Made by a program: the position numbers and the translations under genes
The notes under the pieces: model-generated
Database searches by the model: none
What the model was told of the DNA's origin: nothing
The model's input: only the letters and a program-made list of their open reading frames with translations
Shown here: positions 21,187 to 29,718 of the stretch, one piece after another
How the letters are laid out: each line of letters starts with the position of its first letter
How positions within the stretch are numbered: position 1 is the stretch's first letter
Assembly (NCBI RefSeq): GCF_003050745.1
Contig: NZ_QAOF01000001.1
Coordinates: forward strand, 620,001-684,000
Reading direction: 5' to 3'
Length of the DNA: 64,000 nucleotides
Source of the DNA: Sphingomonas sp. PP-CE-3G-477
GTDB lineage: Bacteria; Pseudomonadota; Alphaproteobacteria; Sphingomonadales; Sphingomonadaceae

Positions 21187-21305
21187 CGTCATGCCGGGCC
21201 CTTCGACTAGCTCAGGAGGGCCTTGTTCCGGCATCCACGGTCCCGCATATTCGACAGACTTGATTGCGCGGAACGGTGGACCCCGGAACTAGTCCGGGGT
21301 GACGG
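21187..21305. repeat. Degenerate CGTCATGCCGG...CCGGGGTGACGG element between eno and ftsB
   Basis: Begins CGTCATGCCGGGCCCTTC and ends with the palindromic ACCCCGGAACTAGTCCGGGGT then GACGG. Arms are less well matched than in other elements. Confidence 0.55.
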
Positions 21306-21332
21306 AGTGGGTTTGGAGTACCGGAGGACGAC

Positions 21333-21659
21333 ATGGCACGCGTGACGACGAAGACCAGCAAGTTGCGGAAGACGATGCGCAAGGCCGCGTGGCCGGCGCT
21401 GGGGCTGACGCTGATGGCGTTCTTCGGCGCGTATGCCGTGCTCGGGCCGAACGGGATGTTCGCGTATGGCGACTACAAGCGGCAGCTTGCGAAGCGTGAG
21501 CAGGATTACGCCGCGCTCGATCGCAAGCGTGAGGTTCTGAAGAACCGGGTCGCGCTGCTGAACCCGGATCACGCGAACCCGGATATGGTCGACGAGATGG
21601 TCCGCAAGGAACTGAACGTCGCGCATCCGGACGAGGTTATCGTCCCGCTGGGGAACTGA
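21333..21659 (+). CDS. ftsB: Septum formation initiator FtsB/DivIC family protein
   Basis: 108 residues. A short basic cytoplasmic N-terminus, one membrane helix (AALGLTLMAFFGAYAVLG region, residues ~19-40), then a periplasmic coiled coil (YKRQLAKREQDYAALDRKRE) and a short conserved tail DMVDEMVRKELN. Forms the FtsQLB divisome complex. Downstream of eno in the same direction, the standard arrangement. Confidence 0.9.
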   Translation: MARVTTKTSKLRKTMRKAAWPALGLTLMAFFGAYAVLGPNGMFAYGDYKRQLAKREQDYAALDRKREVLKNRVALLNPDHANPDMVDEMVRKELNVAHPDEVIVPLGN

Positions 21660-21665
21660 GCGCGC

Positions 21666-21749
21666 CGTCATCCTGGACTTGATCCAGGATCCAGAGCCAC
21701 TCGCGACCCCGCTCGTGGCTCTGGATCCTGACTTTCGTCAGGATGACGG
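21666..21749. repeat. CGTCATCCTGGACTTGATCCAGGATCCAGAGCC paired element
   Basis: Left arm CGTCATCCTGGACTTGATCC, inner GGATCCAGAGCC / GGCTCTGGATCC, right arm CTGACTTTCGTCAGGATGACG. It combines core and end modules seen at 101-183 and 3874-3956, so the modules are exchanged between elements. Lies between convergent ftsB and the hydrolase gene. Confidence 0.8.
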
Positions 21750-21757
21750 GCGGGGCG

Positions 21758-22582
21758 TTAACGTCCCAGGAACGTGAGCAGGTCGTTGGTGAAGCGATCG
21801 CTCTCGGTGATCGTCAGGCCGTGCGGCGCGCCGTCATATTCGACCAGTTGCGAGTCCGCGATGCCCTTGGCGGCGGCGCGGCCGGTGGCGTCGATCGGCA
21901 CTGTCTTGTCGCTTGTCCCATGCACGACCAGCGTCGGTACGCGGAACGCCGCCAGGTCCTGACGGAAGTCGGTGTGGCCGAACGCCTTGGCGCACTCCAG
22001 TGTCGGGTGAAGGCCTGCCTGCATCGCGAGGCTCCAGACCCAGTCGACCACCTCATCGCTGACCGGCGAGGTGATGAACCCGACGCCGAGGAATTGCTGG
22101 AGGAAGGTCTTGAAGAACGCCGGGCGATCGTCTTCGATACCGGCGCCGATGCTGGCCAGCGTCTCTTCGGGAACGCCATCCGGGTTGTCGTCGGTCTTGA
22201 GCATGTACGGCACCACCGACGAGATCAGCCCGGCGGCGACCACGCCCTTGCCTTCGTAGCGGCTCATGTAGCGCGCGATCTCGCCGCCCCCCATCGAGAA
22301 GCCGACGATCGTCGCGTCGGTGTTCGCGCCGGTGGCTTCCATCACGTCGGCCAGATCGTCGGTCAGCGTGTCGTAGTTATAGCCGGTCCAGGGCTGGCCC
22401 GAACGCCCGAAGCCGCGGCGGTCATAGGCGATCGCGCGGAAGCCGGCGTGCGCGAGTGCCATCGCCTGCGCGTCCCAGCTGTCGGCGTTTAGCGGCCAGC
22501 CATGCGTTAGGATCACCGGGCGACCTGTGCCCCAGTCCTTGACGTAAATGTCTGTACCGTCACGGGTTTTTACGTAGGGCAT
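21758..22582 (-). CDS. Alpha/beta hydrolase, non-heme chloroperoxidase/arylesterase type
   Basis: 274 residues. Start MPYVKTRDGTDIYVKDWG and oxyanion region LTHGWPLNADSW are typical of bacterial chloroperoxidase-like esterases. Catalytic triad candidates: Ser in VGFSMGGGE, Asp in VVHGTSDKTVP and His in DGAPHGL. No signal peptide, so cytoplasmic. The natural substrate is unknown; perhydrolase and esterase activity are known for the family. A perfect EcfG-type promoter lies upstream, so it is probably part of the general stress response. Confidence 0.9.
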   Translation of the reverse strand: MPYVKTRDGTDIYVKDWGTGRPVILTHGWPLNADSWDAQAMALAHAGFRAIAYDRRGFGRSGQPWTGYNYDTLTDDLADVMEATGANTDATIVGFSMGGGEIARYMSRYEGKGVVAAGLISSVVPYMLKTDDNPDGVPEETLASIGAGIEDDRPAFFKTFLQQFLGVGFITSPVSDEVVDWVWSLAMQAGLHPTLECAKAFGHTDFRQDLAAFRVPTLVVHGTSDKTVPIDATGRAAAKGIADSQLVEYDGAPHGLTITESDRFTNDLLTFLGR

Positions 22583-22617
22583 GCAAGTCTCCGGTCTGTC
22601 TTGGCAGATGCACGTTC

Positions 22618-22642
22618 AACGGCTCATCGTGCGCGCCGTTCC
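22618..22642 (-). promoter_or_regulatory. Candidate EcfG (general stress) promoter for the alpha/beta hydrolase
   Basis: On the minus strand: GGAAC, exactly 16 bases, CGTT, an exact match to the GGAAC-N16-CGTT consensus, 36 bases upstream of the ATG at 22582. Confidence 0.65.
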
Positions 22643-22707
22643 GCACGCTGGCGTACCAAGACTTCGACTGGCAGCATGGGGCCAGACGAATCGGAATTGG
22701 AGACAGG

Positions 22708-24447
22708 ATGCGGATCGGACTTTTGACGACGGCACTCGGCGCGGTCCTCGCCTTGAGCGCGTGTGGCTCTGCGCAGACGACCGCGAATACGCAGGCTCCT
22801 GCCGTGCCGACGACCGCTGCGAAGGGCGACTGGGCGGGGTTCCGCGATGGCTTCATCGACGGCTGGTTCAAGATCGATCCGGCGAACGCGGTCTATCAGG
22901 GCAAGCACGAGTATGACGGCGGCTTGGGCGACTGGAGCGCTGCGGGGCTGAAGCGGCAGGCGGACTTCCTGCATGGCGCGATCGACAAGGCGGGGGCGTT
23001 CACGGATCTGAAGCCCGCCGAGGCGTTCGAGCGCGATTATCTGGTGCAGGTCGCCAAGGGCAAGCTGTTCTGGCTGGAGGATGCCGACCAGCCGCACCAT
23101 AATCCGGCTTGGTATGTGAGCGCGGGACTCGATCCGAACACGTATATCGCGCGCAACTATGCCGATGCGCCGACCCGGATGAAGGCGTTGACCGCGTTTC
23201 TGCAGAAGATTCCGGCGGCGGCGGGGAACATCAAGGCGAACCTCAAGACGCCGATGCCGCTGAGCTACGTCAATTACGGGACGGCGGCGTTCAACGGGTT
23301 TGCGGATTATTATGCGGGCGACGCGGTGAAGGCGTTCGCAAGCGTGAAGGATGCAGCGGCGCAGAAGCAGCTGACCGATGCGGCGCAGGCGGCGTCGGAG
23401 GCGATGCGCGATCTGGGGACATGGACCGAGGGCCAGCGCGCGACCGCGACGCAGGATTTCGCGCTCGGGGCGGACAAGTTCTCGCGGATGGTGGCGATGA
23501 CCGAGGGTGTCGATACGCCGCTCGACCAGCTCGAGGCGGCGGGTGTTGCCGACCTCAAGCGCAACCAGGCGGCGCTGGCGCAGGCGTGCGGGGTGTTCGC
23601 CAAGGGGCAGACGATCCTCGCGTGCATGGACAAGATGAACGCGAACAAGCCGGTCGGTGGCCCGGTCGCGGAGGCTCGGCGACAGATCCCGACGTTGCGG
23701 AAATTCGTCGTGGATCACGACCTGCTGACGATCCCGGGGACCGAGCAGGCGCTGGTCGAGGAATCGCCACCGTATAACCGGCAGAACTCGGCGTATATCG
23801 ATCCGCCGGGGCCGTTCGATAAGGGCGTGCCGTCGATCTACTACATCTCGCCGCCCGATCCGAGCTGGACCAAGGCGGTGCAGGACGCGTTCGTGCCGGG
23901 CAAGAACGACCTGCTGTTCACCTCGGTGCACGAGGTGATGCCGGGGCATTTCGTCCAGTTCCTGCATGCGAACCGCTCGCCGTCGCTCTTCGGGCGGCTG
24001 TTCGTGGGGTATGCATTCGCCGAGGGGTGGGCGCATTATGCCGAAGAGATGATGTGGGAGGCGGGGCTCAACAACGGTGATGCGGAGACGCATGTCGGGC
24101 AGATCTCTAACGCGTTGCTGCGGGATTGCCGGTATCTGTCCGCGATCCGCATGCATGCGAAGGGGATGACGCAGGAGCAGTCGTTCCGGATGTTCGTCGA
24201 CGAGTGTTATCAGGACGAGGGGAACGCTAAGCAGCAGGCTGCTCGGGGGACGTATGATCCGGCGTATCTGAATTATACTATGGGTAAGTTGATGATCCGG
24301 AAGTTGCGTAGCGACTGGACTGCGACGCGGGGTGGGCGGAAGGCTTGGAAGGCGTTCCATGACGAGTTCTTGAGTTTTGGGGGGCCGCCGATTCCCTTGG
24401 TGCGGAAGGCTATGATGGGGGAGGATAGGGCTACGGCTGCCTTCTGA
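22708..24447 (+). CDS. DUF885 family lipoprotein (putative metallopeptidase)
   Basis: 579 residues. A lipoprotein signal peptide with lipobox LALSAC (Cys at ~residue 19) places it in the envelope. DUF885 marks: HEVMPGHFVQFLHA, a variant of the zinc-peptidase HExxH, then EGWAHYAEEMMWEAGL downstream, which supplies the third ligand in related gluzincin-like folds. Family members are thought to be peptidases, though activity is rarely shown. ATG 22708 is well placed for the signal peptide. Confidence 0.88.
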   Translation: MRIGLLTTALGAVLALSACGSAQTTANTQAPAVPTTAAKGDWAGFRDGFIDGWFKIDPANAVYQGKHEYDGGLGDWSAAGLKRQADFLHGAIDKAGAFTDLKPAEAFERDYLVQVAKGKLFWLEDADQPHHNPAWYVSAGLDPNTYIARNYADAPTRMKALTAFLQKIPAAAGNIKANLKTPMPLSYVNYGTAAFNGFADYYAGDAVKAFASVKDAAAQKQLTDAAQAASEAMRDLGTWTEGQRATATQDFALGADKFSRMVAMTEGVDTPLDQLEAAGVADLKRNQAALAQACGVFAKGQTILACMDKMNANKPVGGPVAEARRQIPTLRKFVVDHDLLTIPGTEQALVEESPPYNRQNSAYIDPPGPFDKGVPSIYYISPPDPSWTKAVQDAFVPGKNDLLFTSVHEVMPGHFVQFLHANRSPSLFGRLFVGYAFAEGWAHYAEEMMWEAGLNNGDAETHVGQISNALLRDCRYLSAIRMHAKGMTQEQSFRMFVDECYQDEGNAKQQAARGTYDPAYLNYTMGKLMIRKLRSDWTATRGGRKAWKAFHDEFLSFGGPPIPLVRKAMMGEDRATAAF

Positions 24448-24472
24448 TTTGGGGGCAGTTGCACACATTTCG

Positions 24473-24580
24473 CACCACCCCGGCGGAGGCCGGGGCCCAG
24501 TTGGGGAACGTTGCTAACGATGCGCGGCCCTCCGTTACGCCGACCTTTCCAACTGGGCCCCGGCCTTCGCCGGGGTGGTG
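24473..24580. repeat. CACCCCGGCGGAGGCCGGGGCCCA paired inverted repeat
   Basis: Left arm CCACCCCGGCGGAGGCCGGG then CCCAGTTGGG; right arm CCAACTGGGCCCCGGCCTTC ending CGGGGTGGTG. The same element recurs at 44739-44841, 50784-50890 and 58211-58314; the left and right arms differ consistently (GGAGG versus CTTCG). Confidence 0.88.
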
Positions 24581-24620
24581 TTATTTTTGGGGAGGTCGTC
24601 GCGTTTCCTCAGGAGCATGT

Positions 24621-24671
24621 GTCCCCGCGAAGGCGGGGACCCAGACTGGGCACCCGCCTTCGCGGGTGAAC
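24621..24671. repeat. CCCGCGAAGGCGGG paired inverted repeat
   Basis: Left arm GTCCCCGCGAAGGCGGGGAC, centre CCAGACTGGG, right arm CACCCGCCTTCGCGGGTGAA. Confidence 0.85.
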
Positions 24672-24683
24672 ATTCTTCTTCTG

Positions 24684-24790
24684 CTCCCTCTCCCCTGCGG
24701 GGAGAGGGCTGGGGTGAGGGGCTGTTCCGGGCGGAGCGCTCCTTGGCTGCCCCTCACCCCGACCCTCTAAACGGAGGGGAGAGGGAGTAG
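24684..24790. repeat. CCCTCTCCCCTGCGGGGAGAGGG paired element
   Basis: Left palindrome CCCTCTCCCCTGCGGGGAGA, inner GGTGAGGGGC / GCCCCTCACC, right arm ends AACGGAGGGGAGAGGGAG. Three repeat elements stacked at 24473-24790 fill the whole gap between convergent genes. Confidence 0.8.
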
Positions 24791-24793
24791 CAG

Positions 24794-26209
24794 TTACCGC
24801 GTCTGTTGCGCGGGCTGGACGTCTTGCGTTTCTTCGGTCGCCGGGTTGCGGATCGAGGGGCGGAGGCGGCTCAGGCTGCATAGGCCTGCCACTAGCGCTA
24901 GACCGGCAGCTACGAGCGGCGGTGTCATGCCGGCGCCAACGCCCATCGCCAACAACGCCGCGACCAAGGTGGCGCCGGTGGTCTGGCCTACCAGCCGCAC
25001 CGTCGAGACCAGGCCGCCTGCCGCTGCGGCGCGTTCGCGTGGTGCGGAGCCGATGATGAGGCGCGCATTCGGCGCCATGAACATCCCGAACCCCGACCCG
25101 CACAATGCCATCCGCCAGGCGATGTCGAAATAGCCGGGGTCCGCCGGCATGTACGCGATCAGCAGCAGCGCGCAGATCGACACCCCCATGCCGATCCCGC
25201 CGAGCAGTCCTGCCGGGTAGCGATCGGACAACCAGCCGGAGAGCGGCGCTACGAACATGTTCGCCAGTGGCCATGGTGCGATCGCCGCGCCGACTTCCGC
25301 CGCGCTGAAGCCGTAGGTGTGCGTCAGGCGGAACGGGGTCGAGAGCAGCAGCGTCATCTGCGCGATGAACGCGGTGTAGGCACCGATCGCCGACAGCGCG
25401 AGCACGGGACGGGCGAGCAGGTCGATCGGCAGGATCGGCTTGGTCTCGCCTTGCTCGCGCTTCACGAAGAACCAACCGATCACCACGCCGGTCAGGACGA
25501 TCGCCGCCGAGACGATCGGGCTGTCGCCGTGGACCGCGCTTTCCGCGCCGCCGATGACGAGCCCGATCATCGCCGCGCACATGACTGCGCCGAGGACGTC
25601 GAACGGTTCGTCGTGTTTGCGCGGTTCGGGTAGCGCGCGGCCGAGCAGCAGCGACGCGATCGCGAACGGTACGGCGCTGGCGAACACCCAGGGCCAGGGG
25701 GCGATGGCGAGGACGAGGCCGCCGATGGTCGGGGCGAGTGCCGCCGAACTGGAGACGACGACCGAGTTGATGCCGAGTCCGCGGCCGAGCTGTTTGGTCG
25801 GGTAGATCGAGCGGATAAGTGCTGAGGAGACGCTGAGCGCGGCTGCGGCACCCAGGGCTTGCGCGGCGCGGACGACGAGCAGGAACGGCAGGCTCTTGGC
25901 GAAGAAGCAGAGCAACGTCGCGACGGTGAAGAGCAGCTGGCCGTATTGGTACATGCGCTTCAGGCCGATCCGGTCGCCGAGGCCGGAGAACGGGAGCAGC
26001 GCCATCGCGAGGATCAGCTGGTACACGGTAACGACGGTCACCACCGCGCTGCTGCCGACGTGCAGGTCGCGCGCGATCGTCGGGAGCGCGACGGTGGCGA
26101 TGCCGCCGTCGATGATCGTCAGCGCGGTGCCTGCCGAGATCGCGGCGATCGCGACGAAACGGCGCGGCTTGGGCAGGCCGTCGGCCGCCGATATCTGGTC
26201 CGGTTGCAT
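24794..26209 (-). CDS. MFS transporter, DHA2-like drug:proton antiporter
   Basis: 471 residues, about 14 membrane helices. N-terminal helix with ALTIIDGGIATVALPTIARD is typical of DHA2 exporters (D in the first helix), followed by the cytoplasmic loop GLGDRIGLKRMY (MFS motif A) and a motif-C-like AALAPTIGGLV. The substrate cannot be told from sequence. Divergent from the prolyl oligopeptidase gene, with 58 bases between the starts. Confidence 0.88.
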   Translation of the reverse strand: MQPDQISAADGLPKPRRFVAIAAISAGTALTIIDGGIATVALPTIARDLHVGSSAVVTVVTVYQLILAMALLPFSGLGDRIGLKRMYQYGQLLFTVATLLCFFAKSLPFLLVVRAAQALGAAAALSVSSALIRSIYPTKQLGRGLGINSVVVSSSAALAPTIGGLVLAIAPWPWVFASAVPFAIASLLLGRALPEPRKHDEPFDVLGAVMCAAMIGLVIGGAESAVHGDSPIVSAAIVLTGVVIGWFFVKREQGETKPILPIDLLARPVLALSAIGAYTAFIAQMTLLLSTPFRLTHTYGFSAAEVGAAIAPWPLANMFVAPLSGWLSDRYPAGLLGGIGMGVSICALLLIAYMPADPGYFDIAWRMALCGSGFGMFMAPNARLIIGSAPRERAAAAGGLVSTVRLVGQTTGATLVAALLAMGVGAGMTPPLVAAGLALVAGLCSLSRLRPSIRNPATEETQDVQPAQQTR

Positions 26210-26267
26210 TGCGGACCGCGATAGACCCCGGCATGTATCGCGCCAAGCAAATCAGGGAGATACGGTG

Positions 26268-28397
26268 ATGCGGGTTCTGGCTTCGATGCTTGCGGCGACG
26301 ATATTGAGCGGTGGCGCCGGGCTTGCGGGCGGTGCCGCGCTTGCCCAAGTCGCACCGATGACCAAAACGAACAGCGCCGCCGACCCGTATATCTGGCTCG
26401 AGGACAAGGATGGCGCGAAGCCGTTGGCCTGGGTCGAGGCGGAGAATGCGAAGACGCTCCCCCGGCTCCAGAACGATCCACGCTACAAGACCTTCTATGC
26501 CGAGGCGCTGGCGATCGCGTCGGCGAAGGATCGCATCCCGATGCCGAACCAGATGTTCGGGCGGATCTATAATTTCTGGCGCGATGCCGAGCATCCGCAC
26601 GGGCTTTGGCGCTGGACGAGTGCGGCGGATTACGCGAGCGCCACGCCGAAATGGACGACCGCGCTCGATCTCGATGCGCTGGGCAAGGCCGAGGGCAAGC
26701 AGTGGGTGTGGAAGGGCTCGACCTGCCTTCAGCCCGAGGAGCGGCTGTGCCTGGTCGCGCTGTCGGAGGGTGGCGAGGATGCGGTGACGTACCGCGAGTT
26801 CGACCTGTCGACCGGCGCGTTCGTCGAGGGCGGCTTCACGCTGCCCAAGTCGAAGCAGGATGCGAGCTGGGTCGACAAGGATACGCTGCTGGTCGCGCGC
26901 GACTGGGGGGCGGGGACGACGACGCAGTCGGGCTATGCGTTCGTGCTGAAGCAGGTGAAGCGCGGCCAGCCGCTGACCGCCGCGACCGAGGTGTATCGCG
27001 GCGCGGCGACCGATCAGGGGCCGACCGGCGCGGACGTGCTGACCGACGAGAAGGGCAACCGACTGGTCGTGATCCAGCGGCGGAAGACGTTCTTCGGCGC
27101 GGACAAGCTGGTGTGGACGCCGGCGGGGACGCGTCCGCTTGCGCTGCCCGATCGGACGTTTCCGGCGGGGATGATCGACGGACAGGTGATCTTCTCGACC
27201 AGCGATCCTTGGGGCAAGATCCCCGAGGGCGCGGTTGCGTCCGCGCCGCTTGCCGAGGTGGAGAAGGGGACGATCAACCCCACGATCGTGTTCGCACCGG
27301 GGCCGCGCCAGTCGGTCGACGGGATGGCGTTGACCAAGTCGAAGCTGTTGCTGGTGGTGTCGGACAACGTCCGTGGTCGCGCATCGGTCTATACGCATGG
27401 CGCAAGCGGCTGGACCGCCAAGCCGATCGCGCTGCCCGACAACGCCTCGATCGATGTCGCGAGCACGACCGATCGTACCGACGATGCGTATCTGACGGTG
27501 ACGGGGTTCCTGACGCCGACGTCGCTCTATTCGCTGGATGCGGCGACGGGCGCTGCGCCGAAGCCGATCAAGACTTTGCCGGCAAAGTTCGATGCGTCGA
27601 ACGATGTCGTCGAGCAGTTCGAGGCGACGTCCACTGACGGGACGAAGGTGCCGTATTTCGTCGTGCACAAGAAGGGCATCACGCTCGACGGCACCACGCC
27701 GACGATCATGACGGCGTATGGCGGTTTCCAGGTATCGATGACGCCGAGCTATTCCGGGAGCACCGGAAAGCTTTGGCTGGAGCGGGGCGGGTCGTACGTG
27801 CTCGCCAACATCCGTGGTGGTGGCGAGTTCGGGCCGAAATGGCATGACGCCGGGCGGAAGACGAAGCGGCAGGTGATCTATGACGACTTTGCCGCAGTGG
27901 CGAAGGACCTGTTTGCGCGGATGCTGACGAGCCCGGCCAAGCTGGGGATCTATGGCGGGTCGAACGGCGGGCTGTTGATGGGGGTCGAGTTCAACCAGCA
28001 TCCCGATCTCTGGAAGGCGGTGACGATCCAGGTGCCGCTGCTCGACATGATCCGGTACGAGGGGATCGCGGCTGGGGCGTCGTGGGTCGACGAATATGGC
28101 TCGGTGAGCGTGCCCGAGGAAAAGGCGTTCCTCGAAAAAATCTCGCCGTATCAGAACATCAAGAAGGGCGTGGCGTATCCGGAGCCGTATATCTGGACGA
28201 CGACCAAGGACGACCGCGTCGGGCCGCAGCATGCGCGCAAGTTCGCGGCGCGGTTGAAAGAATATGGGCTGCCGTATCTGTATTATGAGGACACGGCGGG
28301 CGGGCATTCGGGCGATGCGGATATCGAGCAGGGGGCTCGGTTGCAGGCTTTGCAGATGACGTATTTCACGCAGAAGCTGGTGGGGGTGGCGAAGTAG
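26268..28397 (+). CDS. Prolyl oligopeptidase family serine peptidase (S9A), secreted
   Basis: 709 residues. The signal peptide (MRVLASMLAATILSGGAG, cleavage after ~residue 26) exports it to the periplasm. A beta-propeller N-terminal region starts DPYIWLEDKDGAKPLAWVEAE. The C-terminal hydrolase domain carries Ser in YGGSNGGLLMG, Asp in TKDDRVGPQHA and His in AGGHSGDAD. Cleaves after proline in small peptides. ATG 26268 gives a clean signal peptide; the long in-frame extension upstream is a shadow of the MFS gene. Confidence 0.93.
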   Translation: MRVLASMLAATILSGGAGLAGGAALAQVAPMTKTNSAADPYIWLEDKDGAKPLAWVEAENAKTLPRLQNDPRYKTFYAEALAIASAKDRIPMPNQMFGRIYNFWRDAEHPHGLWRWTSAADYASATPKWTTALDLDALGKAEGKQWVWKGSTCLQPEERLCLVALSEGGEDAVTYREFDLSTGAFVEGGFTLPKSKQDASWVDKDTLLVARDWGAGTTTQSGYAFVLKQVKRGQPLTAATEVYRGAATDQGPTGADVLTDEKGNRLVVIQRRKTFFGADKLVWTPAGTRPLALPDRTFPAGMIDGQVIFSTSDPWGKIPEGAVASAPLAEVEKGTINPTIVFAPGPRQSVDGMALTKSKLLLVVSDNVRGRASVYTHGASGWTAKPIALPDNASIDVASTTDRTDDAYLTVTGFLTPTSLYSLDAATGAAPKPIKTLPAKFDASNDVVEQFEATSTDGTKVPYFVVHKKGITLDGTTPTIMTAYGGFQVSMTPSYSGSTGKLWLERGGSYVLANIRGGGEFGPKWHDAGRKTKRQVIYDDFAAVAKDLFARMLTSPAKLGIYGGSNGGLLMGVEFNQHPDLWKAVTIQVPLLDMIRYEGIAAGASWVDEYGSVSVPEEKAFLEKISPYQNIKKGVAYPEPYIWTTTKDDRVGPQHARKFAARLKEYGLPYLYYEDTAGGHSGDADIEQGARLQALQMTYFTQKLVGVAK

Positions 28398-28434
28398 GGG
28401 GGCGGCTCCTGCCGTCTCCCGCTACTTCCTGCCG

Positions 28435-28511
28435 TTCTCCCGCGAACGCGGGAGCCCAGGGTCACGAACGGTATCGCTTGTGATCCTGGGCCCCCGCGTT
28501 CGCGGGGGAAC
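28435..28511. repeat. CTCCCGCGAACGCGGGAGCCCAGG paired inverted repeat
   Basis: Left arm CTCCCGCGAACGCGGGAGCC, inner CAGGGTCACGAA / TGTGATCCTGGG, right arm CCCCCGCGTTCGCGGGGGAA. A hybrid of the GCGAAGGCG and GTCACGAA module types. Confidence 0.8.
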
Positions 28512-28531
28512 ATTTAGCTCGCGGCTCGAAC

Positions 28532-29074
28532 TTAGCGGCAGCGGACCTGGCTGTTGCTCTGCTCCACTGCACGCCCGGCGAGACCTCCCGCGGCTGCGCC
28601 CAGCAGCGAGCCGACGATGCGCGAACGGCCGCCGTCGATCACGTTGCCGAGGATGCCGCCACCGGCCGCGCCGATGATCAGCCCGGTCGTGCCGTCGTTG
28701 CGCTTGCAGTAATATTTGCCGTCCTGGCCGGCATAGACGCGGTCGTTGGTCGCCAGCGTGCGCTCCTGGTAGTTCGGGCCTGCGCGGTAATAGCGCGAGG
28801 GGTCGTAATTGCCCTCGTCGCGCTCGTCCGGATACGCTTCCTGATAACCACGGTCGGGTGCGGTGCGATAGCCGCCCTGCGGCACATACCCGCCGCGGTT
28901 GCGGACCGACTGATAGCGATCGAATTCCTGGCGGAAGATCTGCAATTCGCTGTCGAGGCGCGACTGGGCGGCGGCGAACCGCGCATCGTCGGCCTGCGAC
29001 TGCGCGAGCGCGGGCGTGGCGGCGGAGAGGCAGGTAGCGGCGATCAGTGCAGCCGTACCGAGAAAACGCTTCAT
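28532..29074 (-). CDS. Glycine-zipper 2TM-domain secreted protein
   Basis: 180 residues. Signal peptide cleaved near ALAQSQADD (~residue 25). A helical region (FAAAQSRLDSELQIFRQEFD) and a Tyr/Asp/Arg-rich middle precede the glycine zipper IIGAAGGGILGNVIDGG and LLGAAAGGLAGRAVE, ending in a Cys-containing tail (paired with YYCKR). Envelope proteins with this zipper resemble the SlyB/17-kDa antigen group, but no lipobox is present. Confidence 0.8.
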   Translation of the reverse strand: MKRFLGTAALIAATCLSAATPALAQSQADDARFAAAQSRLDSELQIFRQEFDRYQSVRNRGGYVPQGGYRTAPDRGYQEAYPDERDEGNYDPSRYYRAGPNYQERTLATNDRVYAGQDGKYYCKRNDGTTGLIIGAAGGGILGNVIDGGRSRIVGSLLGAAAGGLAGRAVEQSNSQVRCR

Positions 29075-29151
29075 GATCCGGATCCTTCTAGAGTGTCACG
29101 ACGATGACGGGCGGCAGCATCGCGCCACCGCCCGCCCGATATCAAGACTTA

Positions 29152-29445
29152 TCAGCGGCAGATCTGCACGCGACGGTTGTGGCGCCATTCGGTGCGGCAG
29201 CGGCGGTTGTTGTTCCAGTTGCGACGATCGTTGTCGCGACCACGATAGCGGCGGTTGTCGTGACGATCGCCGCGGTGATCGTTGCGGCGATAATCGCGGC
29301 GATCGCCCCGGTGGTCGCCACGGTGATCGTTGTCGCGATACTGCTGGCTGTGCCCGCGATCGCGCTGCGCTTCTGCGGGAGCGGCGGCACCGAGACCGAG
29401 CGTGGCAAAGGCGAGGCCCGCGGCGATGAGATGCGTAAACTTCAT
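29152..29445 (-). CDS. Small secreted Arg/Asp/His-rich basic protein
   Basis: 97 residues. Signal peptide MKFTHLIAAGLAFATLGLG with cleavage near AEAQRD. The mature ~70 residues are Arg, Asp, His and Asn repeats (DHRGDHRGDRRDYRRNDHRG) ending in a conserved-looking RRCRTEWRHNRRVQICR with two Cys, suggesting one disulfide. Similar Arg/Asp-rich secreted proteins are common in sphingomonads; function unknown. A candidate stress promoter lies upstream. Confidence 0.75.
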   Translation of the reverse strand: MKFTHLIAAGLAFATLGLGAAAPAEAQRDRGHSQQYRDNDHRGDHRGDRRDYRRNDHRGDRHDNRRYRGRDNDRRNWNNNRRCRTEWRHNRRVQICR

Positions 29446-29486
29446 GAGATGTCCTCTCGAACCCGACAATCGGGATGCGCCGTTGA

Positions 29487-29511
29487 TACGGTTGTTTGGC
29501 GGCATCGTTCC
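29487..29511 (-). promoter_or_regulatory. Candidate EcfG promoter for the Arg/Asp-rich secreted protein
   Basis: On the minus strand: GGAAC, 16 bases, CGTA; one mismatch from GGAAC-N16-CGTT. It lies 42 bases upstream of the ATG at 29445. Confidence 0.42.
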
Positions 29512-29718
29512 TGAACGACATTGTCGGCTGGCGTACAGGTTCGTCGAGCGCGCGGGGATATCGCGGGCTTGGAGTCGCACGCTTGGATATCGGACGCATG
29601 GAACCCGGCGCAGGATATCGGTATGGGGGCGCACGAGGCGGGGTTTCTCGATCCTCGTCGTTCGGTGGCCCGGTCGAAAATCCGGTCGAGGACGCGAAGG
29701 CCGACGGCGCTTCGGTGA

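Noticed and set aside
24609..28307. Open frame of 1232 codons on the minus strand across MFS and prolyl oligopeptidase genes
   Set aside because: It runs through two well-identified genes and repeats; Arg-rich, no domain.
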